Positions 9,475 through 18,382 are shown, numbered from the stretch's first letter. The stretch is DNA of 64,000 bases from Azotobacter bryophylli (GCF_042643485.1 NZ_JBHRSJ010000022.1:62001-126000), one strand, 5' to 3'. Notes: generated from the sequence alone by a model not told the origin. Numbers and translations: made by a program.

Positions 9475-10848
9475 ATGAGCAAGCGTCAACTGAGTCTGAA
9501 TGCCTTCCTGATGTCCACCGGCCATCACGTCGCCGCCTGGCGCCACCCGGACGTGCCGGCCGGGGCCGAACTGGACTTCGGCGAATACCTCAAGGTGGCC
9601 CGGCTCGCCGAGGCGGCCAAGTTCGACGCGGTGTTCGTCGCCGACGGCATCGCCGTGGGCAAGGGCAGCAACGCCGCCGCCAGCGGCAACTTCGACACCG
9701 TGGCGAAGACCGCGCGGGCCTCGCACCTGGAACCCTTCACCCTGCTCTCGGCGCTGGCCGCGGTGACCGAGCGCATCGGCCTGATCGGCACCGTCAGCAC
9801 CACCTACAACGAGCCGTACCATCTGGCACGCAAGTTCGCCTCGCTGGACTGGATCTCCGGCGGCCGCGCCGGCTGGAACCAGGTCACCTCCAACACCCCG
9901 GCCGAGGCCGCCAACTTCAACCGCGACGAGCACCCGGAGCACGCCCTGCGCTACGAGCGCGCCGGCGAGTTCCTCGACGTGGTCAAGGGCCTGTGGGACA
10001 GCTGGGAAGACGACGCCTTCGTCCGCGACAAGGCCAGCGGCCAGTTCTTCGACCCGGCCAAGCTCCACGTGCTGAACCACAAGGGCAAGCACTTCCAGGT
10101 CAAGGGGCCGCTGAACGTGGCACGGCCGCCGCAGGGCTATCCGGTGCTGGTGCAGGCCGGCTCCTCCGAGGCCGGCCGGGAAATCGCCGCGCGCAGCGCC
10201 GAGGCGATCTTCACCGCCCACCAGAGCCTGGAGAGCGCCCAGGCCTTCTACGCCGACGTCAAGGGCCGGCTGGCGCGCTACGGGCGCCGCCCCGAGGAGC
10301 TGAAGATTCTGCCGGGCATCCTGCCCATCGTCGGCCGTACGGAGGAGGAGGCGAGGGCGAAATACCAGAAGCTGCAGGACCTCATTCATCCGCAGGTCGG
10401 CCTGTCGCTGCTGTCGGGAATGATCGGCGCCGACCTTTCCGGCTACGACCTCGACGGCCCAGTGCCCCTCGATCTGCCGGAAACCAATGGAGGCAAGAGC
10501 CGCCAGGCGCTGCTGCTCGATTTGGCCGAGCGCGAGCAGCTGAGCATCCGCGAACTCTACCTGCGCATCGCCGGCGCCCGCGGCCACTGGACGGTGGTCG
10601 GCACCGGCACGCAGATCGCCGACCGCATCCAGCAATGGTTCGAGAACGGCGCCGCCGACGGCTTCAACGTCATGCCGCCGTGGCTGCCGGGCGGTCTGGA
10701 GGACTTCATCGAACTGGTGGTACCGGAGCTGCGCCGGCGCGGGCTGTTCCGCGAGGAGTACAGCGGCACCACTCTGCGCGAGCACTTCGGCCTGGCCCGG
10801 CCGGAAAACCAGTACCTGCCGCAGCGCCGCCAGCGCGCCGCGAGCTAA
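9475..10848 (+). CDS. LLM-class flavin-dependent monooxygenase, NtaA/SnaA/DszA family
   Basis: A 457-residue FMNH2-dependent monooxygenase, paralogue of the 5587 enzyme with long identical runs (ERIGLIGTVST, YNEPYHLARKFASLDWIS, HFQVKGPLNVARPPQGYPV). Start ATG 9475 is chosen because the alignment with the paralogue begins there (MSKRQLSLNAF against MSQRQLSLNAF) and a CAGGGAA ribosome site precedes it; the frame is open further upstream but crosses the promoter. It heads a predicted operon with a TauD-type dioxygenase, a glutathione transferase and an aldo/keto reductase. Substrate unknown. Confidence 0.88.
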   Translation: MSKRQLSLNAFLMSTGHHVAAWRHPDVPAGAELDFGEYLKVARLAEAAKFDAVFVADGIAVGKGSNAAASGNFDTVAKTARASHLEPFTLLSALAAVTERIGLIGTVSTTYNEPYHLARKFASLDWISGGRAGWNQVTSNTPAEAANFNRDEHPEHALRYERAGEFLDVVKGLWDSWEDDAFVRDKASGQFFDPAKLHVLNHKGKHFQVKGPLNVARPPQGYPVLVQAGSSEAGREIAARSAEAIFTAHQSLESAQAFYADVKGRLARYGRRPEELKILPGILPIVGRTEEEARAKYQKLQDLIHPQVGLSLLSGMIGADLSGYDLDGPVPLDLPETNGGKSRQALLLDLAEREQLSIRELYLRIAGARGHWTVVGTGTQIADRIQQWFENGAADGFNVMPPWLPGGLEDFIELVVPELRRRGLFREEYSGTTLREHFGLARPENQYLPQRRQRAAS

Positions 10849-10924
10849 GCCCCATCCATCGAGGCCGCATCAGCGGCCGACCCGACCAACCAGCGTATCG
10901 GCACCACTGCCAGGGAGAGAATCC

Positions 10925-11839
10925 ATGAGCCTGACCATCCAACCCCTAACCGGCCGCATCGGCGCCATCGTCAGCGGCGTGCGCCTGACCGAGCTGAGCG
11001 ACGAGCAGTTCGCCGAACTGAACCGGGCGCTGCTCGAACACAAGGCGCTGTTCCTGCGCGACCAGCACCTGACCGACGACGAGCAGGAAGCCTTCGGCCG
11101 CCGCTTCGGCGAGCTGGTGGTGCATCCGACCGTGCACAGTGCGGACAACACCGCCGGTATCCTCGACGTGGATTCCGAGCGCTCGCGGGCCAATTCCTGG
11201 CACACCGACATCACCTTCGTCGCCGACTACCCGAAGATCACCATCCTGCGCGGCGAGGTGATCCCCGAAGCCGGCGGCGACACCGTGTTCGCCAACACCG
11301 TCAGCGCCTACCGCGACCTGCCCGAGCCGCTGCAGCGGCTGGCCGACGGCCTGTGGGTGCGCCACACCAACGACTACGACTATGCCGCACCCAAGCAGAT
11401 CGAGGTGGCGGCCAACAAGCGCTTCCGCGAGGAGTTCACCTCCACCCTCTACGAGACCGAGCACCCGCTGGTGCGCGTGCACCCGGAAACCGGCGAGAAG
11501 GCCCTGGTGCTCGGCCACTTCGCGCAGCGGATCGTCGGGCTGAACTCGCGGGATTCGCGGGCGCTGCTGGACCTGTTCCAGTCCCATATCGTCAGGCTGG
11601 AGAACATCGTGCGCTGGCGCTGGAGCGAAGGCGACGTGGCCCTGTGGGACAACCGCGCGACCCAGCACATCGCCGTCGACGACTACGGCAGCGCCCGCCG
11701 CATCGTGCGCCGCAGCACCGTGCTCGGCGAGATCCCGGTGTCGGTCTCCGGCGAGAGCAGCCGGGCGATCAAGCCGTCGCCGGACAGCCGCATCCCGCGC
11801 AGCGAAGCGGACAAGCAGGAACTGAGGAAGGCCGGCTAG
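10925..11839 (+). CDS. TauD/TfdA-family Fe(II)/2-oxoglutarate dioxygenase
   Basis: A 304-residue dioxygenase with the HTD pair at about residues 93-95 (SWHTDITF), the distal His near 248 (DNRATQHIAVDD) and RVHPETGEKALVLG. It shares the fold and flanking motifs with the 317-residue enzyme at 6983, but the middle differs enough that the substrates may differ; the AVDDYG stretch after the distal His resembles TauD/AtsK enzymes of sulfate ester or taurine use. A clear AGGGAGAG ribosome site precedes the ATG. It is second in the 9.4-kb sigma-54 operon. Confidence 0.87.
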   Translation: MSLTIQPLTGRIGAIVSGVRLTELSDEQFAELNRALLEHKALFLRDQHLTDDEQEAFGRRFGELVVHPTVHSADNTAGILDVDSERSRANSWHTDITFVADYPKITILRGEVIPEAGGDTVFANTVSAYRDLPEPLQRLADGLWVRHTNDYDYAAPKQIEVAANKRFREEFTSTLYETEHPLVRVHPETGEKALVLGHFAQRIVGLNSRDSRALLDLFQSHIVRLENIVRWRWSEGDVALWDNRATQHIAVDDYGSARRIVRRSTVLGEIPVSVSGESSRAIKPSPDSRIPRSEADKQELRKAG

Positions 11840-11850
11840 GCGGCCTTCCT
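11825..11850 (+). terminator. hairpin at end of dioxygenase gene
   Basis: AGGAAGGCC and GGCCTTCCT form a perfect nine-base-pair stem spanning the stop codon, without a T-run. It may only reduce expression of the two genes that follow. Confidence 0.4.
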
Positions 11851-11985
11851 CCGTAGGAACCGAACGCAGGGAAGCGTGAGGCAGGAAGCTTGGCGTGCGT
11901 GCAGGGCGCGAAGGAGCGTGCCCTGCCGCACATTCATTCACCGGAGCGGTCAGAGCGACTGACCACTCCCCGGAAGAGGTATCGC

Positions 11986-12606
11986 ATGAGCGTTCTGTAC
12001 GTTTCCCTCGGCGCCTGCTCGCTGGCCGCCCACAGTCTGGTATACGAGCTGGATCTGCCGATCCGCGTCGAGCCGGTGCCCCTGCGCACGCCGGAATCGC
12101 CGATCAATCGCATCAATCCGTTGCGCCGCGTGCCGGCGCTGCAGCTGGACGACGGCACCCTGATCACCGAGAACAGCGCGATCCTGCCCTATCTGGCCGA
12201 CCTGCGCCCCGAGGCCGGGCTGTTCGCCCCGGTCGGCAACGTCGAGCGGGCGCTGATCCAGAGCTGGATCGGCTATCTGGCCAGCGAGGTCCACGTCGGC
12301 GGCTTCCGTCCGTTCAACCGTCCGGAACGCTACTCGGCCGACGAGAGCGCCCACCCGGGCATCCGCGCCAAGGCCAGCGAACAGCTGCACCAGGCGCTGG
12401 CCCACGTCGAGCACCACCTGAACGACCGCCAATGGCTGGTGGGCGAGCGCTACACTATCGCCGACGCCTACCTAGGCGTGTTCGCCGGCTGGCTGCCGCG
12501 CCTGGGCGAAGCCTTCGCCGATCTGCCCAACCTGGCCCGCGCCCGCGAGGCCTTCCAGGCCCGCCCGGCGACCCAGCAGGCGCTGGCCGCCGAAAGCCTG
12601 CGCTGA
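11986..12606 (+). CDS. glutathione S-transferase family protein
   Basis: A 206-residue cytoplasmic protein with an N-terminal thioredoxin-like GST domain (SLGACSLAAHSLVYEL, NPLRRVPALQLDDG, ENSAILPYLADL) and an alpha-helical C-terminal domain with the YTIADAYLGVF signature near residue 160. Start ATG 11986 follows a GGAAGAGG ribosome site. It lies about 150 bases after the dioxygenase, so it is probably in the same operon. It could conjugate glutathione to an electrophilic intermediate or cleave a sulfur-containing adduct; this role is inferred. Confidence 0.82.
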   Translation: MSVLYVSLGACSLAAHSLVYELDLPIRVEPVPLRTPESPINRINPLRRVPALQLDDGTLITENSAILPYLADLRPEAGLFAPVGNVERALIQSWIGYLASEVHVGGFRPFNRPERYSADESAHPGIRAKASEQLHQALAHVEHHLNDRQWLVGERYTIADAYLGVFAGWLPRLGEAFADLPNLARAREAFQARPATQQALAAESLR

Positions 12607-12688
12607 TTCCGTCGCGCCCGCACAGCCCGGTTAATGCCGGCCGCCGCGGGCGCGCTGGCGATTCCCTTTTCCTCATCAGGAGCATCCG

Positions 12689-13729
12689 ATGCTTTACCGC
12701 CCACTCGGCAGGACCGGCCTCCAAGTCAGCGCGCTGGCGCTCGGCAGCATGACCTGGGGCGAGCAGAACGACGAGGCCGACGCCTTCGCCCAGATCGACC
12801 GGGCCCGCGCCGCCGGCATCAACTTCATCGACACCGCCGAGCTCTATCCCGTACCGCCCCGCGCCGCCACCTGCGGCGCCACCGAAACCATCATCGGCCG
12901 CTACTTCCAGCGCCACGGCGGGCGCGAGTGCTGGGTCCTCGCCAGCAAGGCCGCGGCCCCGGGCAATGGCGTCACCCACATCCGCGGCGGGCGCAACCAC
13001 TTCGACCGGGCCAACCTCACCGCCGCCCTGGACGCCAGCCTCAAGCGCCTGCAGACCGACTACCTCGACCTCTACCAGCTGCATTGGCCGGACCGGCCGA
13101 CCAACTTCTTCGGTCAGCTCGGCTACCGCCATGAGCCGGAGACGCCGTTCACCCCGATCGAGGAAACCCTGGAGGTGCTGGCCGACCTGGTGAAGAGCGG
13201 CAAGGTGCGCCATATCGGCCTGTCCAACGAGACGCCCTGGGGCGTGCAGCGCTTCCTGCACCTGGCCGAGACCCGCGGCTGGCCGCGCGTGGTATCGATC
13301 CAGAACCCCTACAACCTGCTCAACCGCAGCTTCGAGGTGGGCCTTGCGGAGATCGCCATCCGTGAACAGGTGGGCCTGCTGGCCTATTCGCCGCTGGCCT
13401 TCGGCCTGCTCTCCGGCAAGTACGAGAACGGCGCGCAGCCGCCCAGGGCGCGGCTGACCCTGTTCGAGCGCTTCCAGCGCTACAACAACCCGCAGGCACG
13501 CCGGGCCGCCAGCGCCTACGTCGCCCTGGCCCGCGAGCACGGCGTGGACCCGGCGCAGCTGGCGCTGGCCTACGTCACCGGCCGGCCGTTCGTGACCAGC
13601 ACCATCATCGGTGCGACGACACTGGAGCAGCTGGAGAGCAACCTCGCCAGCATCGACCTGCAACCGAGCGAGGAGCTGCTGGCCGGCATCGAGTGCATCC
13701 ACGTCGGGCAGCCCAATCCGGCGCCCTGA
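12689..13729 (+). CDS. aldo/keto reductase, Tas-like
   Basis: A 346-residue NADPH-dependent aldo/keto reductase with a TIM barrel. The family start (YRPLGRTGLQVSALALGSMTWG), the catalytic Asp/Tyr region FIDTAELYP near residues 49-57, the Lys in LASKA, and the nucleotide-binding loop TSTIIGATTLEQL near the C-terminus are all seen. It closely resembles E. coli Tas. As last gene of the sulfur operon it may reduce the aldehyde left after desulfonation; that is inference. Confidence 0.85.
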   Translation: MLYRPLGRTGLQVSALALGSMTWGEQNDEADAFAQIDRARAAGINFIDTAELYPVPPRAATCGATETIIGRYFQRHGGRECWVLASKAAAPGNGVTHIRGGRNHFDRANLTAALDASLKRLQTDYLDLYQLHWPDRPTNFFGQLGYRHEPETPFTPIEETLEVLADLVKSGKVRHIGLSNETPWGVQRFLHLAETRGWPRVVSIQNPYNLLNRSFEVGLAEIAIREQVGLLAYSPLAFGLLSGKYENGAQPPRARLTLFERFQRYNNPQARRAASAYVALAREHGVDPAQLALAYVTGRPFVTSTIIGATTLEQLESNLASIDLQPSEELLAGIECIHVGQPNPAP

Positions 13730-13756
13730 GGGCGCCCATGGCCGGCGGGCGGGCCT

Positions 13757-14425
13757 TCAGGCGATGACGAGCGACAGCAGCTCGTCGGCGCTCCGGCACA
13801 TCTTCACGCCCGGCAGGCCTTCCAGCTGCTCCGGGTAGGTATAGCCCCAGGAAACCGCCGCGAAATCCAGCCCCAGCTCGTCCGCCGCTTCCGCATCGCG
13901 GATCTCGTCGCCGACGCACAGGACGTCGGCGGGCGATACCCCGGCCGCCTTGATGACCGCGCGGGTCTTCGGCCGCTTGCCGAAGAGGGAGGCCCCACAG
14001 CCGAAGTGGTCGATCAGACCGAGCCGCCCGGCACCCAGCACCAGCTCGACATTTGCCCGCGAATTGGAAGTGACGATGGCGACCTGCACGCCTTCGGCTT
14101 TCAGGGTCCGCAGCACGGTCTCAATCCCGTCGAACAGCCCGACTCCAGCGATGCGCTCGCGCATCAGCTCCTGCATGTGCCTGGCCACCAGCGGCAGCTT
14201 CCACCAGGGCACCCCGGTCTCGGCGATGATCTCGCGCGCACCGCACCCCCTCAGCCGCTGCAGATCGCACTGCGACGCGCCCCGGAAGCCATGGCGCCCG
14301 GCGGCGACCTCCCACACCTCGAGGAAGGTCGCAAACGAATCCGCCAGGGTTCCGTCGAAATCGAAGATCACGAGCTTGTACTTCAGCAAACCGCCTCCGG
14401 GCTGGTTGTTCAACGTCGAGGCCAA
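13757..14425 (-). CDS. HAD-superfamily hydrolase
   Basis: A 222-residue haloacid-dehalogenase-like phosphatase. Motif I is VIFDFDGTLADS near residues 20-31, motif II is VAIVTSNS, motif III is the Lys in KRPKTRAVIKAAG, and motif IV is CVGDEIRDAEAA. A small helical cap lies between motifs I and II, as in phosphoglycolate-phosphatase-like members. The ATG at 14425 gives a 16-residue N-terminal extension; a later TTG just before the KYKLVIFDFDG stretch is an alternative start. It is convergent with the aldo/keto reductase and not obviously part of the sulfur system. Confidence 0.82.
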   Translation of the reverse strand: MASTLNNQPGGGLLKYKLVIFDFDGTLADSFATFLEVWEVAAGRHGFRGASQCDLQRLRGCGAREIIAETGVPWWKLPLVARHMQELMRERIAGVGLFDGIETVLRTLKAEGVQVAIVTSNSRANVELVLGAGRLGLIDHFGCGASLFGKRPKTRAVIKAAGVSPADVLCVGDEIRDAEAADELGLDFAAVSWGYTYPEQLEGLPGVKMCRSADELLSLVIA

Positions 14426-14590
14426 AGGGCGACCGCGGTAGGCGGGCGTCCAGAGGGCAGGGCGGGGATTCTAGGCCGAGTCGGGGAGGCAATCGAGCGT
14501 GGTAATCGGGTGCTGAACTTGTGGCGAGGGGGAGGGCAATGCTGGAACGGCTTGAGCGCCTCGGTGCGGTTCAACCGGTGACTGCGATTC

Positions 14591-14938
14591 TCAGGGGCGT
14601 GGCTTGCGGCCCGGCGACATGACGACCCAGCGAGGCCAGCTTTCAGGTATTGCTTTCCCGGCCTTTCTCAACGCACTCCAGATATAAACGCAAACCGGAG
14701 CCGCGAATGCGATGGCCGCGATCAGGAGCGGCACCTTAAAAACCGCAACGCAAAACACCGCGATAAGCAGAGCCAAAAAGCCGATTGCATACAGCCATAG
14801 CTCGAAGTGCCAAGGGCCACCCTCCGAAGGATGAATGTTGTAACGCAGTGTGGCTTGGCAGTTAGGGCAGCGAATATGGAGTCCGCCCAGATAGCGGCCT
14901 TTCAGTTCGATGCGGCAGGAGGGGCAATGGCTGTCCAT
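14591..14938 (-). CDS. zinc-ribbon membrane protein, hypothetical
   Basis: A 115-residue protein with an N-terminal zinc-ribbon (CPSCRIELKGRYLGGLHIRCPNC, two CxxC knuckles within the first 26 residues) followed by two membrane helices (about residues 49-66 and 70-88) and a basic tail. No function is assigned. It marks the edge where base composition falls towards the AT-rich island. Confidence 0.6.
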   Translation of the reverse strand: MDSHCPSCRIELKGRYLGGLHIRCPNCQATLRYNIHPSEGGPWHFELWLYAIGFLALLIAVFCVAVFKVPLLIAAIAFAAPVCVYIWSALRKAGKAIPESWPRWVVMSPGRKPRP

Positions 14939-15051
14939 AAAATTTACCGTCTACTCTGCTGAGCGGGTTTTTGACGAGTTCGCTGCGTGTGCACTTGATG
15001 CAAAATTGGATTGCACTTTTTCCATTTTTTTGGCGTATTTTTCGTGATTAT

Positions 15052-15660
15052 TCAGGTGATTACTCTCGACATTATCCACCTGGAAAAATTTGAAAGCTCA
15101 AACAAAATCCAACTCCAAAGCACAATCGATAGCGATAGATAACCTCCGCCCCAAATAGCTAAGAATGTCCTTTTCTCGGATGCTGCCTGAAAGAAAGCAT
15201 AAGAGCGATGAAGCTCATTGATTGGAAGCACTTGAAAAATAGGAAGAAGAACCACGAGTAATGCAAGCAGAAAGGAAGAGCATCTATAGAATTTGCCTTT
15301 GTCTTGCAGTTTGTTGAATGCATTCATGTTGAGTTTTGAGAATGCAATAATTATGCTTGAGGCAAATGATAAAACTATGGAAAGGAAATATGTCGTTGCC
15401 AAAGCTAAGGGGTGCTTTGACGATCGTGACATTGATGCTACATCCGCCATGGTAGAAGAAGCCTTATAAACAATGCTCCATAAATAACTATCGGAGACGG
15501 GCGGGGCTATAAAGGCAGAAAAGACTGTTATAAATAGGCAGAAAAGTAAACTTTTTCTCGCAAAGCCAATGCTAAATATAGGAAGAAATATGCTGTCCCT
15601 GGTGGCTTCTTGCATCTTAAATCCTTTTGGTTTCACCGTTGTAAGCTGATAGGCAGTCAA
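15052..15660 (-). CDS. hypothetical membrane protein in AT-rich island
   Basis: A 202-residue protein with about four membrane segments (near residues 33-52, 84-106, 127-145 and 170-188), with no family recognised. A second Met at residue 16 is an alternative start. The codon use is AT-rich and rare-codon-heavy, unlike the sulfur genes on either side, which suggests transfer. It lies in the island with the cassette-type genes. Confidence 0.5.
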   Translation of the reverse strand: MTAYQLTTVKPKGFKMQEATRDSIFLPIFSIGFARKSLLFCLFITVFSAFIAPPVSDSYLWSIVYKASSTMADVASMSRSSKHPLALATTYFLSIVLSFASSIIIAFSKLNMNAFNKLQDKGKFYRCSSFLLALLVVLLPIFQVLPINELHRSYAFFQAASEKRTFLAIWGGGYLSLSIVLWSWILFELSNFSRWIMSRVIT

Positions 15661-15759
15661 AAGTGTAGCTTTAGGCTGCTCATCGAGCGAAATTGAGCGT
15701 GCCGTTAAATGGTTCTTGCGGTGGCCGTGGTCCGGTGGAGTGATTTTTTGATGGTGATC

Positions 15760-16299
15760 TCACTTGTTGTTGCCGCCCTGCTTGCCAAACGCTGGCTTTA
15801 ATGCGTCCGAAAGATCATCTTCTATGATTTGCAGGACCTCATTTGTGACGTCGTATTGCTTCACAGTTACTTGGTACTTGCCGTTGAACCAATGGCTTAA
15901 ATGAAGCGCATAGGTGCCTTTGTTTCCTTGGCCCATATGCTGCTCAATTCTCTTCTTCACGCCCGTAGTGGAGGAGCCCACGTACATAACCCTAGATGGA
16001 GCATTAAGTTTTGCACAGGCCCGTTCCTTTTTTTCTTTATAGCGAGAGAACGCCAAAAATGTTTCTTCAGGGTTGCCGCCCTGCTCCTCAATTATGTATA
16101 TGGCTTTCTGAACGCCATCTAGTGCGGATAGGTCATCCACCTCTGTTATTTTTGATGGGAGTGCTGCCTTCGCGGTCTTGCAGTTCTCAATAAGCTTGTC
16201 GATGTAGGACATGTTCTTTATCACCGCTACATATTCATTCAAGCTTACCCGGGAAGCGGTAGACTTGCATAAATAGTTAGGCTTGTTGTTGATTGTCAA
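15760..16299 (-). CDS. GIY-YIG nuclease-like protein
   Basis: A 179-residue protein whose second half has the GIY-YIG pattern: AIYIIEEQGG (GIY position), VMYVGSS (YIG position), then VKKRIEQH (catalytic Arg region), a Glu-rich EDDLSDALKPAFG segment and a final Asn. About 90 residues precede the domain. The start may be at Met30 (16212) rather than 16299. Such stand-alone proteins occur in mobile islands; whether it cuts DNA is unknown. GC content is low. Confidence 0.6.
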   Translation of the reverse strand: MTINNKPNYLCKSTASRVSLNEYVAVIKNMSYIDKLIENCKTAKAALPSKITEVDDLSALDGVQKAIYIIEEQGGNPEETFLAFSRYKEKKERACAKLNAPSRVMYVGSSTTGVKKRIEQHMGQGNKGTYALHLSHWFNGKYQVTVKQYDVTNEVLQIIEDDLSDALKPAFGKQGGNNK

Positions 16300-16329
16300 G
16301 GTGAGTTCAAGCCGAGTTGTTCAGGCAGA

Positions 16330-16508
16330 TCAGGAATGCCTAGCAGTAGTAACTGCGTCAATGAATGCTTGGCGCTTTCTTGTGGACGCATCGAGAATTA
16401 CAGTAGCGATCTCCTCAAGCGTCTTCACATCGTCTCTTCCGTGCAGGAGGAATCACGTTGCTCAATGTGCCTGACGACTATGACTAAGGCTCTAGCTAAT
16501 GTATCCAT
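16330..16508 (-). pseudogene. frameshifted small ORF directly after an attC-like site
   Basis: From ATG 16508 the minus strand encodes MDTLARALVIVVRHIEQRDSS and stops after 27 codons. A different frame then reads on as LHGRDDVKTLEEIATVILDA to a stop at 16330. One frameshift in the TCCTCCTGC stretch would join them into a protein of about 58 residues. Both halves look protein-like, and the position, immediately behind a recombination site, is that of a cassette gene. Confidence 0.4.
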
Positions 16509-16519
16509 GGCTCTAACTG

Positions 16520-16598
16520 GCCTAACGATTTAGCTAGCGGGCAGGAAAAAGCGTAGCTTTTCACTGTCCAGCGAACGAAGTTAAGCGCATTGTTAGGT
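16520..16598 (-). mobile_element. attC-like integron recombination site
   Basis: A 79-bp imperfect palindrome. On the minus strand it begins ACCTAAC and ends GTTAGGC, with an AATGCGCTTAACTTCG stretch after the first core and a central hairpin (GGACAG...CTGCCC around AAAAGC/GCTTTT). The stop codon of the 16593 gene lies inside the first core, as is usual in cassettes. The gene's other border reads TTAGGTGC (17128-17135), the exact complement of GCACCTAA here, as expected if both ends come from one circular cassette. Confidence 0.6.
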
Positions 16599-17123
16599 GC
16601 GTACCTCACACTGCTCAAAGGCTTTAGCCACTATAGGCTGAAATTGCTTATAACTGAATCCATTTCCCGATGGGTGCTTGACGTACGCATACACCACGCC
16701 GTTAATTTCAGGCGGCAAATAAGTCTTAAGCTTTTGGCCAAGTACGACGATAAGCTGAGGGGCAAGCTCTGTAACGGTTTGAATGAAAGGCTCTGCCCCT
16801 TGCTCCCACTGACTCTGCGATGGTCTTAGCCTCGATGTGGTTCCTACAAATTCTTGCACGAAATTATAGAAAGCCACTTTATCCCAGAATTCCCTTCGCT
16901 TTGAGCTTGGTATGTGACCACGATTTTTATCAAGGCTCACTAATCTTTGGGTTGTAGAAAAGAAGTGGCTTCGCTTGGTCTGCCCATATTTATTGATGAT
17001 TGCAGAAGTGAATCCTGATCGCTCTGGAGGCGCGCCGTAATGGGACTCGCCCAATATAAGAACACGGACTCCGTTGAGGCCGTTCTGATATTGGCTTCCT
17101 ACCCAAGGATCAAAATTACGCAT
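16593..17123 (-). CDS. uracil-DNA-glycosylase-like protein in a gene cassette
   Basis: A 176-residue protein with VLILGESHYG near residues 21-30, a pattern of uracil-DNA-glycosylase-superfamily and related proteins, and a VVLGQKLKTYLPP segment with a YVKHPSG motif further on, resembling the second family motif (HPS). True glycosylase activity is not established. The gene starts five bases inside a cassette border and ends within an attC-like core, so it has the exact compactness of an integron cassette. Base composition is AT-rich relative to the sulfur genes. Confidence 0.55.
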   Translation of the reverse strand: MRNFDPWVGSQYQNGLNGVRVLILGESHYGAPPERSGFTSAIINKYGQTKRSHFFSTTQRLVSLDKNRGHIPSSKRREFWDKVAFYNFVQEFVGTTSRLRPSQSQWEQGAEPFIQTVTELAPQLIVVLGQKLKTYLPPEINGVVYAYVKHPSGNGFSYKQFQPIVAKAFEQCEVRT

Positions 17124-17142
17124 TTAAGCACCTAATTACTTC

Positions 17143-17263
17143 ATACATCAGTTGGTGTATAACTCCCGAGCTGACATAAGCGAACTTCATCTTCGGAAGG
17201 CACACTCAGCCGTATCTCAGCACAGAAATACCAAAGCTATCAAATTGCCATCGCAATATCGAG
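17143..17263 (-). repeat. copy A of a 121-bp inverted duplicated sequence
   Basis: Read on the minus strand, this segment aligns without gaps to 33951-34071 (plus strand), with 100 of 121 positions identical by hand count. It includes GCTTATGTCAG and GAGTTATACACCAA. Weaker similarity extends to about 17330. It ends 20 bases before the cassette-type gene that starts at 17123. Confidence 0.75.
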
Positions 17264-17350
17264 TGTCTTCTTCTGCCTGCTCCACGCCAAATGCCACATG
17301 AGCATCATCAATCGCCCGAGCCGGATACAAACCCGGGTCAGCACAAATTT

Positions 17351-17441
17351 AGAGCTGCTAACAAAACTCCAGACAGAAGGCCCACGATCGCCGCCAGCTC
17401 TGCCGCGCAAAGTGACGGTTATAGGTTTTGTTAGCGGCTCT
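17351..17441. repeat. long inverted repeat, attC-like
   Basis: AGAGCTGCTAACAAAAC (17351-17367) faces GTTTTGTTAGCGGCTCT (17425-17441), with sixteen of seventeen positions complementary. The GCTAAC/GTTAGC cores lie 79 bp apart overall, the same size as the attC-like site at 16520, but the interior does not pair well. It occupies the 17124-17542 gap together with copy A; nothing else is recognised there. Confidence 0.4.
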
Positions 17442-17542
17442 TAATTGACTGGTCATCAGCGACGAAGAGGCGATCAGGTTCGAGACAGAAAGCAGCCGCC
17501 CCACACACGGGGCGACTCTCCCCGCATGCAGGCCGGTCCGGA

Positions 17543-18382
17543 CTACTTCGGCTGGGCCGTTTCGGCGCCGTTATGCAGCCAGGGCAGGCTGTAGAGGCGC
17601 TCGTTGTTGGCGTTGGACTTTTTGATCTGCTCGCGTACCGCCGGGGATTGCTGGTACAGGCGGATGAAGCGCTGGAGGCGGGGGGCGTCGGCGTTGTCGG
17701 TGCGGGCGACGAAGCGGATGGCGTAGTAGAGGTCGTCGACGCCGGAGAACAGCAGGGCGCTGCCCGGGTCGAGGGTGCCGGCGGCGGCGAAGTGGCCGGG
17801 GTAGCCCTGGGCGAGGTCCACGTCGTCGATGGCGCGGACCAGTTGCGGGCCGTCGATTTCCACCAGCTTCAGATGCCTGGGGTTGTCGACGATGTCGCCG
17901 AGGCGGGCGCGGGGGCCGACGCCCTCGCGCAGGCGGATCAGCCCGGCTTTTTCCAAAAGCTGCAGGCCGCGGCCCTGGTTGACCGGGTCGTTGGCCACCG
18001 CCACCCGCGCGCCCTCCTTGAGTTCGGCGAAGCTCTTGATGCGGGTGGAGTAGAGACCGACGTTGCTGAGGATGCCGATCCCCACCGCCCGGAGCGGGTA
18101 GCCGCTTTCCCGGACGGCGTTGTCGAGGAAGGCCTGGTGCTGGAAGTAGTTGGCGTCCAGGTCCTTGCTGGCCAGCGCCAGGTTCGGCGCGGTCCAGTCG
18201 CTGAACTCCACCACCTCCACTTCCAGGCCCTGCCGACCGGCTTCCTGCGCCGCCACGTGCACCGAGTCGGCCAGCGGGCCGGGGGTGACGCCGATCTTCA
18301 GCGCCGCGGCCTGGGCTGCGACGCTGAAGGCCAGGGCGCCGAGCAGGCCGGCGCCGGCGCGCAGGAGGGCGCGGCGTTTCAT
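17543..18382 (-). CDS. MetQ/NlpA-family substrate-binding protein
   Basis: A 279-residue periplasmic lipoprotein-9/MetQ-type binding protein and last gene of the leftward operon. The signal peptide (MKRRALLRAGAGLLGAL) ends at AAQAAALKIG; there is no lipobox Cys. Family motifs are LEVEVVEFSDW, ASKDLDANYFQHQAFLD, GARVAVANDPVNQGRGLQLLE and DVDLAQGYPGHF. Its start overlaps the LLM stop by four bases. A second MetQ in the operon beside the MetNI pair suggests one importer with two ligand specificities, such as methionine-related sulfoxides or sulfones. Confidence 0.85.
   Translation of the reverse strand: MKRRALLRAGAGLLGALAFSVAAQAAALKIGVTPGPLADSVHVAAQEAGRQGLEVEVVEFSDWTAPNLALASKDLDANYFQHQAFLDNAVRESGYPLRAVGIGILSNVGLYSTRIKSFAELKEGARVAVANDPVNQGRGLQLLEKAGLIRLREGVGPRARLGDIVDNPRHLKLVEIDGPQLVRAIDDVDLAQGYPGHFAAAGTLDPGSALLFSGVDDLYYAIRFVARTDNADAPRLQRFIRLYQQSPAVREQIKKSNANNERLYSLPWLHNGAETAQPK

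Noticed and set aside
16270..16290. Second attC core (GCCTAAC on the minus strand at 16276-16282)
   Set aside because: I could not find a matching right-hand core or central pairing, and the sequence lies in the possible N-terminus of the GIY-YIG gene.
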